A stretch of DNA of 64,000 bases, from the NCBI RefSeq assembly GCF_002803515.1, contig NZ_PHQX01000001.1, positions 3,224,001 through 3,288,000 on the forward strand, written 5' to 3'. The notes under the pieces are model-generated. The model was not told the DNA's origin. It ran no database searches and saw only the letters and a list, made by a program, of their open reading frames with translations. The first letter of the stretch is position 1; each line of letters begins with the position of its first letter. The DNA is from Stenotrophomonas lactitubi. GTDB lineage: Bacteria; Pseudomonadota; Gammaproteobacteria; Xanthomonadales; Xanthomonadaceae. Of the stretch, positions 8,286 to 17,909 are shown piece by piece. The position numbers and the translations under genes were made by a program.

Positions 8286-8313
8286 CAAAGAAAAGGCCGG
8301 CTTGCGCCGGCCT
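8286..8313 (-). terminator. Intrinsic terminator of transketolase
   Basis: On the minus strand the stem AGGCCGGC with loop GCAA is followed by TTTTCTTTG, 23 bases after the tkt stop codon. Confidence 0.75.
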
Positions 8314-8336
8314 CCCCGTATTCCATGCAGCGCGGC

Positions 8337-10334
8337 TTACAGCGCCTTGGCTGCTTCCACCACGTGCGCGGTGGTGATGCCGAAGTGCTGGTACAGCTTG
8401 TCGGCCGGGGCCGAGGCACCGAACGTGTCGATACCGATCACTGCACCGTCCAGGCCGACGAACTGGCGCCAGAAGCCGGTGATGCCGGCTTCGATCGCCA
8501 CGCGCTTGCGCACGGCGTTCGGCAGCACCGATTCGCGGTAGGCCGCATCCTGGCGCAGGAACACATCGGTGGACGGCATCGAGACCACGCGGGTCTTCAG
8601 GCCGGCCGCATCCAGCTGCGCCTTCGCTTCGGTCGCCAGCGAGACTTCCGAACCGGTCGCGATCAGGATCACGTCCGGGGTGCCGGCAGCATCGGCCAGC
8701 ACATAGCCGCCACGCTCGATCTGTGCGATCTGCTCGGCGTCGCGCGGCTGGTGCGGCAGGTTCTGGCGGCTGAACACCAGGCAGCTCGGGCCGTCCTGGC
8801 GGGTGATCGCAGCCTTCCAGCTCACGGCCGACTCGACCGCGTCGCACGGACGCCACACGTCGTTGTTCGGGATGTAGCGCAGCGAGGCCAGATGCTCCAC
8901 CGGCTGGTGGGTCGGGCCGTCTTCGCCCAGGCCGATCGAGTCGTGGGTGTAGACGTGGATGGCGTGGGCCGGGATCAGCGCGCTCATGCGCACGGCATTG
9001 CGGGCGTAGTCGCTGAACACCAGGAAGGTGGCATCGAACGGAATGAAACCACCGTGCAGGGCCAGGCCATTGGCGATCGCGGTCATGCCGAACTCGCGCA
9101 CACCGTAGTACACGTAGTTGGCATTGGCATCGTCGGTGGCGACGGACTTGCTGCCCTTCCACAGGGTCAGGTTCGAGTGCGCCAGGTCAGCCGAACCGCC
9201 AACGATTTCCGGCAGCAGCGGTGCGAACGCTTCGATGGCCAGCTGCGACGCCTTGCGCGAAGCGATGGTCTGGCCTTCGGCGGCAACCTGGGCGATGTAG
9301 GCGTCGGCCTTGGCGACGAAGTCGGCCGGCAGATCGCCATGCGAGCGACGGGTCAGTTCAGCGGCTTCAGCCGGGTACTGCGCAGCGTACTTGTCGAACT
9401 GCTGCTCCCACTCGGCCTGGCGCAACGTGCCGGTACCGCCGGCACGCCAGCCGGCGTAGATCTCTTCCGGAATCTCGAACGGGCCGTAGTTCCAGTCCAG
9501 CGCCTTGCGGGTAGCTTCCAGTTCGTCCTTGCCCAGCGGTGCGCCGTGGCTGGATTCCTTGCCGGCCTTGTTCGGCGAACCAAAACCGATCGTGGTGCGG
9601 CAGCAGATCAGGGTCGGCTTGCCGTCCTGCGACAGGGCCGCTTCGATACCGGCCTTGATGCTTTCCGGATCGTGGCCATCGACGCCACGGACCACGTTCC
9701 AGCCATAGGCCTCGAAACGCTCCGGGGTGTTGTCGGTGAACCAGCCTTCGGTGTTGCCGTCGATGGAGATGTGGTTGTCATCCCAGAAGCAGACCAGCTT
9801 GTGCAGGCCCCAGGTGCCGGCCAGCGAGGCGGCTTCGTGGGAAATGCCTTCCATCAGGCAGCCGTCACCCATGAACACCCAGGTACGGTGGTCGACGATT
9901 TCCAGCTCCGGGCGGTTGAAGCGCTGTGCCAGCAGTTTCTCGGCCAAGGCAAAACCGACGGCATTGGCGAAACCCTGGCCCAGCGGACCGGTGGTGGTCT
10001 CCACGCCCGGGGTCTCGTGACGCTCCGGATGGCCAGCGGTGTGGCTGCCCAGCTGGCGGAATGCCTTCAGCTGCTCGATCGGCAGGTCATAGCCGCTCAG
10101 GTGCAGCAGCGCGTACTGCAGCATCGAGCCGTGGCCATTGGACAGCACGAAGCGGTCGCGGTTGAACCACTGCGGGTTGTTCGGGTTGTGACGGTGGTAG
10201 TCGTTCCAGAGGACTTCGGCGATGTCGGCCATGCCCATGGGCATGCCGGGGTGGCCGGACTTTGCGGTTTCAACCGCATCGGCGGCGAGGAAGCGGATGG
10301 CGTTGGCCAACTGGCGACGGGTAGGCTGCGTCAT
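8337..10334 (-). CDS. tkt: Transketolase
   Basis: Thiamine-diphosphate enzyme of the non-oxidative pentose phosphate pathway, moving two-carbon ketol units. At 665 aa it matches the usual length. From the N-terminus: the family start with [14 protein letters not shown], the substrate-histidine region [30 protein letters not shown], the ThDP motif [12 protein letters not shown], and the pyrimidine-binding and C-terminal domains ([33 protein letters not shown]). The ATG at 10334 begins the conserved N-terminus; an upstream in-frame extension reads through repeat-like DNA and lacks similarity, so it is excluded. No clear ribosome-binding site precedes the ATG. Monocistronic. Confidence 0.96.
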   Translation of the reverse strand: MTQPTRRQLANAIRFLAADAVETAKSGHPGMPMGMADIAEVLWNDYHRHNPNNPQWFNRDRFVLSNGHGSMLQYALLHLSGYDLPIEQLKAFRQLGSHTAGHPERHETPGVETTTGPLGQGFANAVGFALAEKLLAQRFNRPELEIVDHRTWVFMGDGCLMEGISHEAASLAGTWGLHKLVCFWDDNHISIDGNTEGWFTDNTPERFEAYGWNVVRGVDGHDPESIKAGIEAALSQDGKPTLICCRTTIGFGSPNKAGKESSHGAPLGKDELEATRKALDWNYGPFEIPEEIYAGWRAGGTGTLRQAEWEQQFDKYAAQYPAEAAELTRRSHGDLPADFVAKADAYIAQVAAEGQTIASRKASQLAIEAFAPLLPEIVGGSADLAHSNLTLWKGSKSVATDDANANYVYYGVREFGMTAIANGLALHGGFIPFDATFLVFSDYARNAVRMSALIPAHAIHVYTHDSIGLGEDGPTHQPVEHLASLRYIPNNDVWRPCDAVESAVSWKAAITRQDGPSCLVFSRQNLPHQPRDAEQIAQIERGGYVLADAAGTPDVILIATGSEVSLATEAKAQLDAAGLKTRVVSMPSTDVFLRQDAAYRESVLPNAVRKRVAIEAGITGFWRQFVGLDGAVIGIDTFGASAPADKLYQHFGITTAHVVEAAKAL

Positions 10335-10420
10335 GGTTCTGTCGGAATCGGGAGGCGGCCGCGGAACTGCGGGCGGCCTATTGTCCCACAGACGCCGGGT
10401 GGGGTCAGGCCAACAAGGCG

Positions 10421-10547
10421 GTAGTGCCGGCCGCTGGCCGGCAACCCGGTAGAAATTCCCGAAGATCATGAAGTTGCCGGCCAGCGGCCGGCACTACCGC
10501 CCCCGGAGTCCGGGGGCTGCGCCGAAGGCGCGGGGGCCGGCACTACC
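10421..10547. repeat. SMAG-type GTAG palindromes, inverted pair plus a fragment
   Basis: GTAGTGCCGGCCGCTGGCCGGCAAC (quoted as GTAGTGCCGGCC and GCTGGCCGGCAAC, 10421-10445) is repeated exactly in inverse orientation at 10473-10497. A third, partial copy ends at 10547, and a GC hairpin lies at 10499-10517. This fills the gap between transketolase and the symporter and extends to the symporter stop. Confidence 0.8.
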
Positions 10548-10549
10548 GG

Positions 10550-11884
10550 TCAGTTGTCCAGACGGGCCGCGGCGGCAGCGATCTCGGCCGGGGTGTCCGC
10601 GGCTTCGCCCTTGGCCACCAGGGTGGTCAGGGCCAGGTCGCCGGTCACGTTCAGCGCGGTGCGGCACATGTCCAGGAAGTGGTTCACGCCCAGGATCAGG
10701 CCGATGCCCAGCGGATTGACGCCGACCATCGCACAGATCATCGCCACCACCGGCAGCGAGCCGGACGGCACACCGGCCGTACCGATGCCACCGAGGATGC
10801 AGACCGCCATCACCATGACCTGCTGGCCGATGCTCAGGTCGACACCGAAGAACTGAGCCAGGAAGATCACCGTCACGCCCTCGAACAGCGCGGTGCCGTT
10901 CTGGTTGGCGGTGGCGCCCACGGTCAGCACGAAGCGCGACACGCGCTGCGGCAGGCCCATCTGGTCGGCCACGCGCAGCGCGGTCGGCAGCGTGGCGTTG
11001 CTGGAGGCAGTGGAGAAGGCCATCACCGTGGCCTCCTGGGTCTGCCGGAAGAACGCCAGCGGCGAACGCCCCGACAGCCATACCGCGGTGCCGTAGGTCA
11101 CCACCATGTGCAGGCCCAGTGCCAGCACCACCACGCCCACGTAGGCACCCAGGCGGATGATCAGGTCGAAGCCGAACAGCGCGGCCAGGTTGAACATGAA
11201 GCAGGCCACGGCATACGGCGCCAGGCGGATGACCAGGTTGATCAGGGTCATCGAGATTTCGAACACGCCTTCGATGGCGCGACGCAGCGGGGCTACCTTG
11301 GCCTCATCGGTCAGCACCATGCCGATACCGAACATGAGCGCGAAGAACATCAGCGACAGGATCGCGCCATTGTCCGAAGCGGCCTGCAGCACGTTGCTCG
11401 GCACGATCGACAGCAGCATGTCCATGCCCTTCGGCGTGCCATGGATGCCAGCCACGATTTCCTTGCTGCGCTCGGCGTTCTCCGACAGCATCAGCGCGGC
11501 CACCTGCGGGTCGACGCCGGCACCGGGCTTGAGCAGATTGACCAGCACCAGGCCGATACCCACAGCGATGCCGGACAGCAGCACGGTGTAGGCCAACGTC
11601 TTCCAGCCGATACGGCCAAGGGCGCGGATGTCGCCCATCTCCGACACGCCCATGATCAGCGCCGAGAAGATCAGCGGCACGATCAGCATGAAGATCAGGT
11701 TGAGGAACAGGCCCGAAGCCGGGGTGGTGACGTAGTCCATTACCCACTTGGCACCGGTCTGCAGGCCTTCGATGCTGCCGCCCAGGGCATGCACGATCAG
11801 TCCCAGGACCAGGCCGATCGCAAAGCCGATGCCCATCTTCCAATGCAAGGGCAACTTCTTCTTGTCGGCAGCAGCTGCTGTCAT
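10550..11884 (-). CDS. Dicarboxylate/amino acid:cation symporter (DAACS family)
   Basis: Inner-membrane sodium- or proton-coupled symporter (444 aa) of the GltP/DctA/GltT superfamily, importing glutamate, aspartate or C4-dicarboxylates. Eight or so hydrophobic segments are visible. The diagnostic HP1 serine-rich loop is present as STASSNATLPTAL around residue 300, the TM7 motif as ANQNGTALFEG near 335, and HP2 as GIGTAGVPSGSLPV near 375. On the minus strand GAGGA precedes the ATG at 11884. GC hairpins and SMAG repeats follow the stop. Substrate cannot be set between glutamate and dicarboxylates from sequence alone. Confidence 0.9.
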   Translation of the reverse strand: MTAAAADKKKLPLHWKMGIGFAIGLVLGLIVHALGGSIEGLQTGAKWVMDYVTTPASGLFLNLIFMLIVPLIFSALIMGVSEMGDIRALGRIGWKTLAYTVLLSGIAVGIGLVLVNLLKPGAGVDPQVAALMLSENAERSKEIVAGIHGTPKGMDMLLSIVPSNVLQAASDNGAILSLMFFALMFGIGMVLTDEAKVAPLRRAIEGVFEISMTLINLVIRLAPYAVACFMFNLAALFGFDLIIRLGAYVGVVVLALGLHMVVTYGTAVWLSGRSPLAFFRQTQEATVMAFSTASSNATLPTALRVADQMGLPQRVSRFVLTVGATANQNGTALFEGVTVIFLAQFFGVDLSIGQQVMVMAVCILGGIGTAGVPSGSLPVVAMICAMVGVNPLGIGLILGVNHFLDMCRTALNVTGDLALTTLVAKGEAADTPAEIAAAAARLDN

Positions 11885-11941
11885 GCGCGGGATTCCTCGA
11901 AAAATGAATCTACTCTAACAAAGCGCGCAAGCCGCGCCGGT

Positions 11942-13642
11942 TCAGGGTTGCCGCGGCGGATACAGCGGCGGCAGCCCAGTGTCGACGGCGCCGCTGGCGG
12001 CCGACCAGTGCGGTCCGTCACGGAAGCTTTCGCGCAGACGGGCCCGCAGCGCGGTGACATCGCCCAATCCGCCCCAGCGCGCCTGCTGCAACGCCTGCAG
12101 GGTCTGCCGCTGGGCCGGATCGGCCAGCCGCTCGATCACCTGTTCCAGGCGCTCCACGCCCGCCATCGAACACAGCAGCGCCTCCACCTGGTCAAAGCCC
12201 TCGCCATCGATGGCCCGGCGCAGCTCGGCCACGCTGGCACGCGACGACGTCGCAGGTGCGACAACTCCAGGGCGGGGAACCGTACGGGCATGGGCGGCTA
12301 CATGGCGCCCACGTCGCCATCCCCATGCCAGGGTCAACAGCCACAGCAGCGCCAGACCTGCGGCGGCGGCCATCCACGGCCACGGCCGGGTGCCGGCTGC
12401 GGTCGGTGCAAGAGAGGATGCGACCGAAGGGGCGGCGTCTTCCGGCAGCGCGGCATCGGTATCGATCGGTTGTGCCACGGGCGCGCCGGCCCGGCCCGCC
12501 GCCACGGCCAGTTCCAGATCCGGCAGGCTGGCCTGCTGGGCACTGCCGCTGTCCACGTTCCACCACGCCACGCGCGGCCCGGGCACGCGCAGCGATCCAA
12601 CCTGCCGCGGCACGATCGAATAGCGCCGGGTGATCTTCAGGCGTGGCGTGCTGCCGTTGAAGGTCTCCTCGTACTGGGCCGGTTCGGCGAACACCTGTGC
12701 GGCATCACCGAGGTCGGGCACGGGCAGGTCGGTGAACTGGGCCCGGGTGGCGCCGTTGGCGATCGCTTCGACCATCACGGTGGCGGCTTCGCCCGTGCGC
12801 GCACTATTGGGTGCAGCGGTGTAGCGCAACTGCAGGCTGTGTAGGGGCAGCCACGGCTGCACGGCCTGCGCCGGTTGCGCCTGTACCTGCAGCGTGCGTT
12901 CGGCACCGACGGCATTCATGCGGCCATCGCCACCGCTGCCGAAGAAGTCATCGAAGAAGCCCCCGGCGCTGCGGCCGGTGAAGCGTGCGCCAGGCAGACG
13001 CAACGCACCGCTGCGCTCGGGGATCAGCAGGAAGCGACGTTCGACCACGTTGTAGCGACGGCCGTTGACCTGGCGTACGTCGCTGCGATCCTCGCCAACC
13101 CGCTGCAGCGACGCGCCACTGGGGGTGTCGAGCACCAGTTCGCCCGACGCCAGCTGCGAAGCGAAGTACAGCCTGACCACCACGCCCACGCTTTGCTGCA
13201 CGTAGGGCGTCTGGTCATCCACCTCGGTTTCGATGAAGGCGGTGGCATTGCTCTGCGGGGTGGCCACCACGGCATCACTGACCTGCAGCACCAATGGCGC
13301 CGTGCGTGCACTGCCGACCTGCAACGAGGGCACCTGCAGCGTACCGGTGCGGCGCGGCGTCAACGCAACCGTATAGAGGTTGCGCTGCTGGACGCCGCCA
13401 TTGCTCCACTGCACCTGGCGGTTGCTGCTCTGCGCGCTGAGCGCGAAATCGGCATTCAACGGTGCATAGTCCGGTGCACCTTCGTCGGTCTCGATGTGCA
13501 GGGTGACCGCATCACCGGCGGCGATGCTGTCCTGTTCCAGCCAGGCGCGCGTCTGCGCCATGGCCACCATCGGCAGCCACAGCAGCAGCATCGCCAGCAC
13601 AGGCAGAGGCCACCGGAATTGCCTGCTCGCCATGCCTGTCAT
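11942..13642 (-). CDS. BatD-like protein (oxygen tolerance family)
   Basis: Envelope protein of 566 aa, last gene of a MoxR-Bat operon. A signal peptide ends near residue 29 (AMA|Q), followed by a long periplasmic part rich in beta strands with the BatD-type opening LEQDSIAAGDAVTLHIETDEG, and a single C-terminal membrane segment near 424-446 (WMAAAAGLALLWLL) with a basic cytoplasmic tail. Its ATG overlaps the stop of the preceding gene by 4 bases. Bat proteins were named for aerotolerance in Bacteroides, but the role in gammaproteobacteria is unclear; envelope stress is the usual suggestion. Confidence 0.85.
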   Translation of the reverse strand: MTGMASRQFRWPLPVLAMLLLWLPMVAMAQTRAWLEQDSIAAGDAVTLHIETDEGAPDYAPLNADFALSAQSSNRQVQWSNGGVQQRNLYTVALTPRRTGTLQVPSLQVGSARTAPLVLQVSDAVVATPQSNATAFIETEVDDQTPYVQQSVGVVVRLYFASQLASGELVLDTPSGASLQRVGEDRSDVRQVNGRRYNVVERRFLLIPERSGALRLPGARFTGRSAGGFFDDFFGSGGDGRMNAVGAERTLQVQAQPAQAVQPWLPLHSLQLRYTAAPNSARTGEAATVMVEAIANGATRAQFTDLPVPDLGDAAQVFAEPAQYEETFNGSTPRLKITRRYSIVPRQVGSLRVPGPRVAWWNVDSGSAQQASLPDLELAVAAGRAGAPVAQPIDTDAALPEDAAPSVASSLAPTAAGTRPWPWMAAAAGLALLWLLTLAWGWRRGRHVAAHARTVPRPGVVAPATSSRASVAELRRAIDGEGFDQVEALLCSMAGVERLEQVIERLADPAQRQTLQALQQARWGGLGDVTALRARLRESFRDGPHWSAASGAVDTGLPPLYPPRQP

Positions 13643-15528
13643 CGCCCTTCCCTTTTTCTACGTTCGTTTTCCAACTGGAACTTGGCCCGCAGCAGTGCCC
13701 CCGGATCATCCGGTACGCGCCGCATCCAGGCCTCCACGGCCTGCTGTTCCTCGCGCTGTTGCGGTGTGCCGCCATCGCCGCGCACTGCCGTCTTGCCGGC
13801 TTCGCCAGCACGCGCCTGCTGCAGGGCCTGCTGCATGCGCTGACGCTGCTGGGCATCGGCCTGCGCCTGGGCCTGCGGGTCAGCTGCCTGCGGCGGCTCC
13901 TGTTTCGCACCCTGCTGGCCGGAGCCTGCAGACGCTGGATTCTGCTGGCCCTTCTGGCCCTGCGGTTGCTGCTGGCCTTGTTGACCCTGTTGCGGATTCT
14001 GCTGGCCTTGCTGCGGCTGATTCTGCTGCCCCTGCTGTCCATGCTGGCCTTGCTGTCCCTGCTGACCTTGTTGACCCTGCTGGTTCTGCTGCTGGCCCTG
14101 TTGTGGCTTCTGCTGCCCCTTGCCCTGCCCCTGGTCATTGTTCGACGGCGGCTTGCGCTTGCGCGCAGCGTCGACCACGGCACGGTTGGCGACGGCGTCG
14201 GCCATCTGCGGGTGGCGCGTCAGGGCCTTGTCGTAGGCGGAGATGGCGCCGTCGTAGTCGCCCTGACGGGCAAGCACGTTGCCGAGGTTGTACCAGCCGG
14301 CGTCGCTGTCGATGCCTTCGAACTGCTTGCGGGCAGTAGCGAAATCACCTTGACGGTAGGCCTGCACGCCCGCAGCCAGGCGCTCATGCTCACGCTGGTC
14401 GGCACGTTCCCACAACGTGCCCGCTGCCGGTGCAGGTGTCGGTGCAGCTGTCGGCGCGCGCGGCTGCGCCTGCAGCTGCCCGCTCAAGGGCAGAAGACCC
14501 ACGGCCAGCACTGCCGCCAGCACCGCACGGCGGCGGAACGCCAGCAGTGCCAACAGCATTACCGGCGGCAACAACCAATAGCCTTCGTCCTGCCATTGCC
14601 GGGCCTGTCCGGGCCGCTGCAGTGCGCCGCCATCCCTGGCATCCAGCACGCCCAATGCCTGCAGGTCGCGATCATCGCTGGCGATGCGCTGGTAACGCCC
14701 GCCGCCTGCGGTGGCGACGGCACGCAGGCTGGTTTCATCCAGCGCGGCCTGAGCGATCTGGCCTTGACCATCGCGATAGGCGGCGCCGGACGGCGTGCCC
14801 AGGCCCAGCACCGACACCTGCAGGCCGAGACCACGCGCCTGCGTTGCCGCAAGCATCGCTTCGCTGTCAGCCTGGTCGCTGACCAGGAGAATCTGGCCGC
14901 GCAGGGCACCGGTCTGCCGCAGCAACCGGACCGCCCAGTCGATGCCACGATCAGCGCGCTGGCCATCACGCGGCATCACCTCCGGCGCCAGCGCATCCAG
15001 GTACAGCGCCACGTTTGCAGCGTCGTCGGTCAACGGTGCCACGGTATAGGCATCTTCGGCATACACCACCAGACCCACCTGCCCGCCTTGACGGGCACGC
15101 AGCAACGCACCGATTTTTGCCCGCGCCTGCAGCAGCCGCGAGGGTGGCAGGTCGGTCGCGGTGATGCGGCTGGAGAGATCCAGCACCACCACCAGCGGTG
15201 CGCTGACCTGATAGACCGGCTGCGCCTGCTGCCGCCAGCTGGGGCCAGCCATCGCCAGTGCAGCCACGGTCCAGCCCAGCAGCAGAGCCCATGGCAGGCG
15301 TGCGCGTCGCTTCCCCTCACCGGCCAGCAGGTGGGACAACAGATGGGCGTCGACTGCCTGCCGCCAGGCGTCGCTGCGCCGCTGCCGGTATACGGCCACG
15401 GCCACGATCAGCGGCAGTGCCGCCAGCATCCACAACCACTCCGGGCGCAGGAAATGCAGCGCGCCCCAATCAAACGTGCTCAAGTCGAACGCGCTCCAGT
15501 CGGGCATCTTCAGGAAGGTGGCGCTCAT
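13639..15528 (-). CDS. VWA-TPR protein, BatB/BatC fusion with Gln/Gly-rich linker
   Basis: Inner-membrane protein of 629 aa that joins a BatB-like VWA domain to BatC-like TPRs. Order: N-terminal membrane segments (about 32-47 and 82-96), VWA domain from residue 112, a membrane pair near 330-350, TPRs (GWYNLGNVLARQGDYDGAISAYDKAL), a low-complexity Gln/Gly stretch (about 460-545), and a conserved tail WMRRVPDDPGALLRAKF. The MIDAS motif is degenerate (D117-L-S-S-R121, later SDQ instead of TDG). The ATG at 15528 overlaps the BatA stop (ATGA), so a longer upstream start is rejected. Likely scaffold for MoxR-dependent assembly in the periplasm. Confidence 0.85.
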   Translation of the reverse strand: MSATFLKMPDWSAFDLSTFDWGALHFLRPEWLWMLAALPLIVAVAVYRQRRSDAWRQAVDAHLLSHLLAGEGKRRARLPWALLLGWTVAALAMAGPSWRQQAQPVYQVSAPLVVVLDLSSRITATDLPPSRLLQARAKIGALLRARQGGQVGLVVYAEDAYTVAPLTDDAANVALYLDALAPEVMPRDGQRADRGIDWAVRLLRQTGALRGQILLVSDQADSEAMLAATQARGLGLQVSVLGLGTPSGAAYRDGQGQIAQAALDETSLRAVATAGGGRYQRIASDDRDLQALGVLDARDGGALQRPGQARQWQDEGYWLLPPVMLLALLAFRRRAVLAAVLAVGLLPLSGQLQAQPRAPTAAPTPAPAAGTLWERADQREHERLAAGVQAYRQGDFATARKQFEGIDSDAGWYNLGNVLARQGDYDGAISAYDKALTRHPQMADAVANRAVVDAARKRKPPSNNDQGQGKGQQKPQQGQQQNQQGQQGQQGQQGQHGQQGQQNQPQQGQQNPQQGQQGQQQPQGQKGQQNPASAGSGQQGAKQEPPQAADPQAQAQADAQQRQRMQQALQQARAGEAGKTAVRGDGGTPQQREEQQAVEAWMRRVPDDPGALLRAKFQLENERRKREGR

Positions 15529-16529
15529 CGGCGGCGCTCCGGCCATACCCACGCCAACGCGCCCAGCAACAAGGCGACAGCCAGCGGCCACGCATAGCGC
15601 TCGTTGCGCGGACGCAGTGTCGGCCCCTTCGCGGCGATCGGCTCCAGCCGGTCCAGTTCGGCATAGATGCCGACCAGCTGGTCGGTGTCACGCGCACGGA
15701 AGAAGCGGCCGCCGGTCATCTCGGCGATCCTGCGCAGTGTTGCCTCGTCCACCGGGTCGCGGTCGGCGGCCACGGGAATGCCGAAGAACCGCGCACTACC
15801 GTCGCTGCCAAAGGCCACGGTGTGCACGCGCACGCCTTCGGCACGTGCCAGCTCGGCGGCGCGCAGGGGTTCCAGCACGCCGGCGTTGCTGACGCCGTCG
15901 GTCAGCAGGATCAGTACACGCTGCCCTTCGGGCTGGTTGCGCAGGCGTTTGACCGCCAGCGCGATGGCATCACCAATGGCCGTCTCGCGCCCGGCAAGAC
16001 CGACCACGCTGTCGCGCAGTTGATCACGCACGCTGGACAGATCCGCAGTCAACGGTGTGAGCGTGTAGGCACGATCACCGAACACCAGCAGGCCGACGCG
16101 ATCACCGGCACGACGGTCGAGGAAATCGGCCAATACCGCCTTGGCAGCGGTCAGGCGCTCTACCGCCTGTGCGCCGAGCACCATGTCCGGCTCGCTCATG
16201 CTGCCGGACACGTCCATTGCCAGCATCATCTGCCGGCCTTCCTGCGGCGGGGTGATTGCCTCACCCAGCTGCTGCGGACGCGCCATCGCCACGCACAGCG
16301 CCAGCCAGCCCAGCCACAGCAAGCCGCTGCGCAGCCAGGAAACGCCGACACGACCGCCGCCAGCCAGTGCTTCCAGCTCGGCAGCGGCGTAGGGCACGCG
16401 CAGCGCCGCGCCCGGGTCGGCACGCCGTTTCCACGCGTACATCAGGATCGGCAACGGCAGTGCCAGCAGTGCCAGCGGCCACGCCAGCTGCAGATCCGGC
16501 CACGGCCAGTAAGCTGCCAGCGCGCTCAT
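15525..16529 (-). CDS. VWA-domain membrane protein, BatA-like
   Basis: Inner-membrane von Willebrand factor A protein (334 aa). Two N-terminal membrane segments (about 13-32 and 68-84) are followed by the VWA domain with an intact MIDAS: D106-V-S-G-S110, a central Thr, and LLTDGVSNAG. A C-terminal membrane segment (PLAVALLLGALAWVW) follows. The start overlaps the DUF4381 stop by 4 bases, and the end overlaps the next Bat gene by 4 bases, so translation is coupled. Metal-dependent ligand binding is expected here, in contrast to the degenerate MIDAS of the following gene. Confidence 0.9.
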   Translation of the reverse strand: MSALAAYWPWPDLQLAWPLALLALPLPILMYAWKRRADPGAALRVPYAAAELEALAGGGRVGVSWLRSGLLWLGWLALCVAMARPQQLGEAITPPQEGRQMMLAMDVSGSMSEPDMVLGAQAVERLTAAKAVLADFLDRRAGDRVGLLVFGDRAYTLTPLTADLSSVRDQLRDSVVGLAGRETAIGDAIALAVKRLRNQPEGQRVLILLTDGVSNAGVLEPLRAAELARAEGVRVHTVAFGSDGSARFFGIPVAADRDPVDEATLRRIAEMTGGRFFRARDTDQLVGIYAELDRLEPIAAKGPTLRPRNERYAWPLAVALLLGALAWVWPERRR

Positions 16530-16975
16530 CGTCGGCGCTCCTGCAGCAACGCCAGGTAACGCGCACGCGCCCACGCGCGCACGTCGGCCACGGCAGCGGC
16601 ATCCACGTGAGGACGATAGGCACCCTCGGCCAACAGATTGCGCTGCGCAGGCGGCAGGGTGTCCTTGGGATCGACATGCTGCCACCACGCGTCATCGCGC
16701 AGTGCTTCGCTGCCCGGGCGTGCCTGACGCGCCGCACGCCGCAGCAGGCTGGCGATGGCTGCCAGTTCCGACGGCGCGCCGTTCACTGCCGCAATCTCCT
16801 GATCGAACACTCGCATCCACTGTTGGCGTCGGCGGCGCCGACGCCAGGCCAGCGCAGCAACGATTGCCAGCAACAGCAGAACCAGTGCGATCAGCATCAG
16901 CCAGCCAGGTGCGGGTGGCCACCACGCTGGCGAGGCCGGCAACTGCACATCACGCAGTGGCAGGGAGGCACTCAT
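16526..16975 (-). CDS. DUF4381-family membrane protein
   Basis: Small protein (149 aa) of the DUF4381 type found in MoxR/Bat operons. A single membrane segment at about 25-44 (WLMLIALVLLLLAIVAALAW) is followed by a highly basic run of arginines, so the N-terminus is outside and the C-terminal region cytoplasmic. The latter carries the family-like DTLPPAQRNLLAEGAYRP. It overlaps both neighbours by 4 bases. Function is unknown; position suggests a membrane adaptor between the DUF58 and VWA proteins. Confidence 0.8.
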   Translation of the reverse strand: MSASLPLRDVQLPASPAWWPPAPGWLMLIALVLLLLAIVAALAWRRRRRRQQWMRVFDQEIAAVNGAPSELAAIASLLRRAARQARPGSEALRDDAWWQHVDPKDTLPPAQRNLLAEGAYRPHVDAAAVADVRAWARARYLALLQERRR

Positions 16976-17901
16976 GCCGGCACCTCCGTCGGTGCCGGCG
17001 CCAGCCAGGCATCACTGGCCGCATCGGTGGAAAGCACCTGCACATCGACGCGACGTGCGGCAAGCTGGCAGCGCAGCTGCTGCAGCGGTTCGACGAAATG
17101 CGCTTGCCAGTGCGCCTGCACATCGCTGCGACGCAGGTCCAGGCCGATGCGCTGCTGTGCGGCGAGAAACTGCAGGGGCGCCGCTGGCGGCTGCAGCTCC
17201 AGCGGATCGACCAGCAGCAGCAGACTCAGGTCATGGTGCTGGGCCAGTGCGCTCCAGCGCGCCGGCGGAATGCGGATCGCCTGCTGCGGATCGGCCAGTA
17301 CCAGCATCCGCGCGCCGGGGCGCAGCACCCGCCCGGCATGGTCCAGCGCGCGCTCCAGGCCGAGGTCATCGGCGGGTGGTTGCGCGTACCAGCGCGTGAG
17401 TGCGTCGAGTACGCGCAGTACACCGCGCGCACCGCCGGCCGGTGCGATCGGTGCCTCACGATCACTGCCGCGCAATGCACCGATGCGATCGCCGCGACGC
17501 TGTGCGGACCATGCCGCGACGGCACCGGCGCGCGCCGCCTGCACCGACTTGAAGCGCACGCGGGTACCGAAGTACAGCGCAGGCGACGTATCGGCAATGA
17601 TCAGGGTGACCCGCTCGCGTTCTGCCTGGAACAGTTTGGTGTGCGTGCGACCGGTGCGCGCGGTGACGCGCCAGTCGATGTGGCGCGCGTCGTCGCCCGC
17701 CACGTATTCGCGTGATTCTGCATATTCCATGCCGCGTCCGCGCAGCGGCGAAGGTGCCTGGCCTGCACTGCCCGCTCGCCCTCGACGAGGCGGTGGCGGA
17801 AGCTGTGCCAGGCGCCGCAATGCCACCAGCTCGGCCAACTGCGGTCGCAGACCATCGCCTTCGCTGGTACCCGGAGCAGGTCCGTTGGTCGTGCCGGTCA
17901 T
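16972..17901 (-). CDS. DUF58-domain protein
   Basis: Cytoplasmic DUF58 protein (309 aa), the standard partner of MoxR ATPases. The family signature YVAGDDARHIDWRVTART lies near residues 67-84, preceded by the conserved SPLRGRGMEYAESREY. It starts 8 bases after the MoxR stop and its end overlaps the DUF4381 start (ATGA). The domain has a VWA-like fold in its C-terminal half. Biochemical function is not established; the gene is placed here by motif and context. Confidence 0.88.
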   Translation of the reverse strand: MTGTTNGPAPGTSEGDGLRPQLAELVALRRLAQLPPPPRRGRAGSAGQAPSPLRGRGMEYAESREYVAGDDARHIDWRVTARTGRTHTKLFQAERERVTLIIADTSPALYFGTRVRFKSVQAARAGAVAAWSAQRRGDRIGALRGSDREAPIAPAGGARGVLRVLDALTRWYAQPPADDLGLERALDHAGRVLRPGARMLVLADPQQAIRIPPARWSALAQHHDLSLLLLVDPLELQPPAAPLQFLAAQQRIGLDLRRSDVQAHWQAHFVEPLQQLRCQLAARRVDVQVLSTDAASDAWLAPAPTEVPA

Positions 17902-17909
17902 GCGCGCAC

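Noticed and set aside
10679..12844. A 721-codon open frame on the plus strand opposite the symporter and BatD genes, and similar long antisense frames at 5816-7342, 24451-26718, 36677-38845, 48663-50726 and 57355-59391
   Set aside because: They are shadows in very GC-rich DNA: codon patterns are His/Arg/Gln-rich, there are no domains, and the opposite strand encodes clear families.
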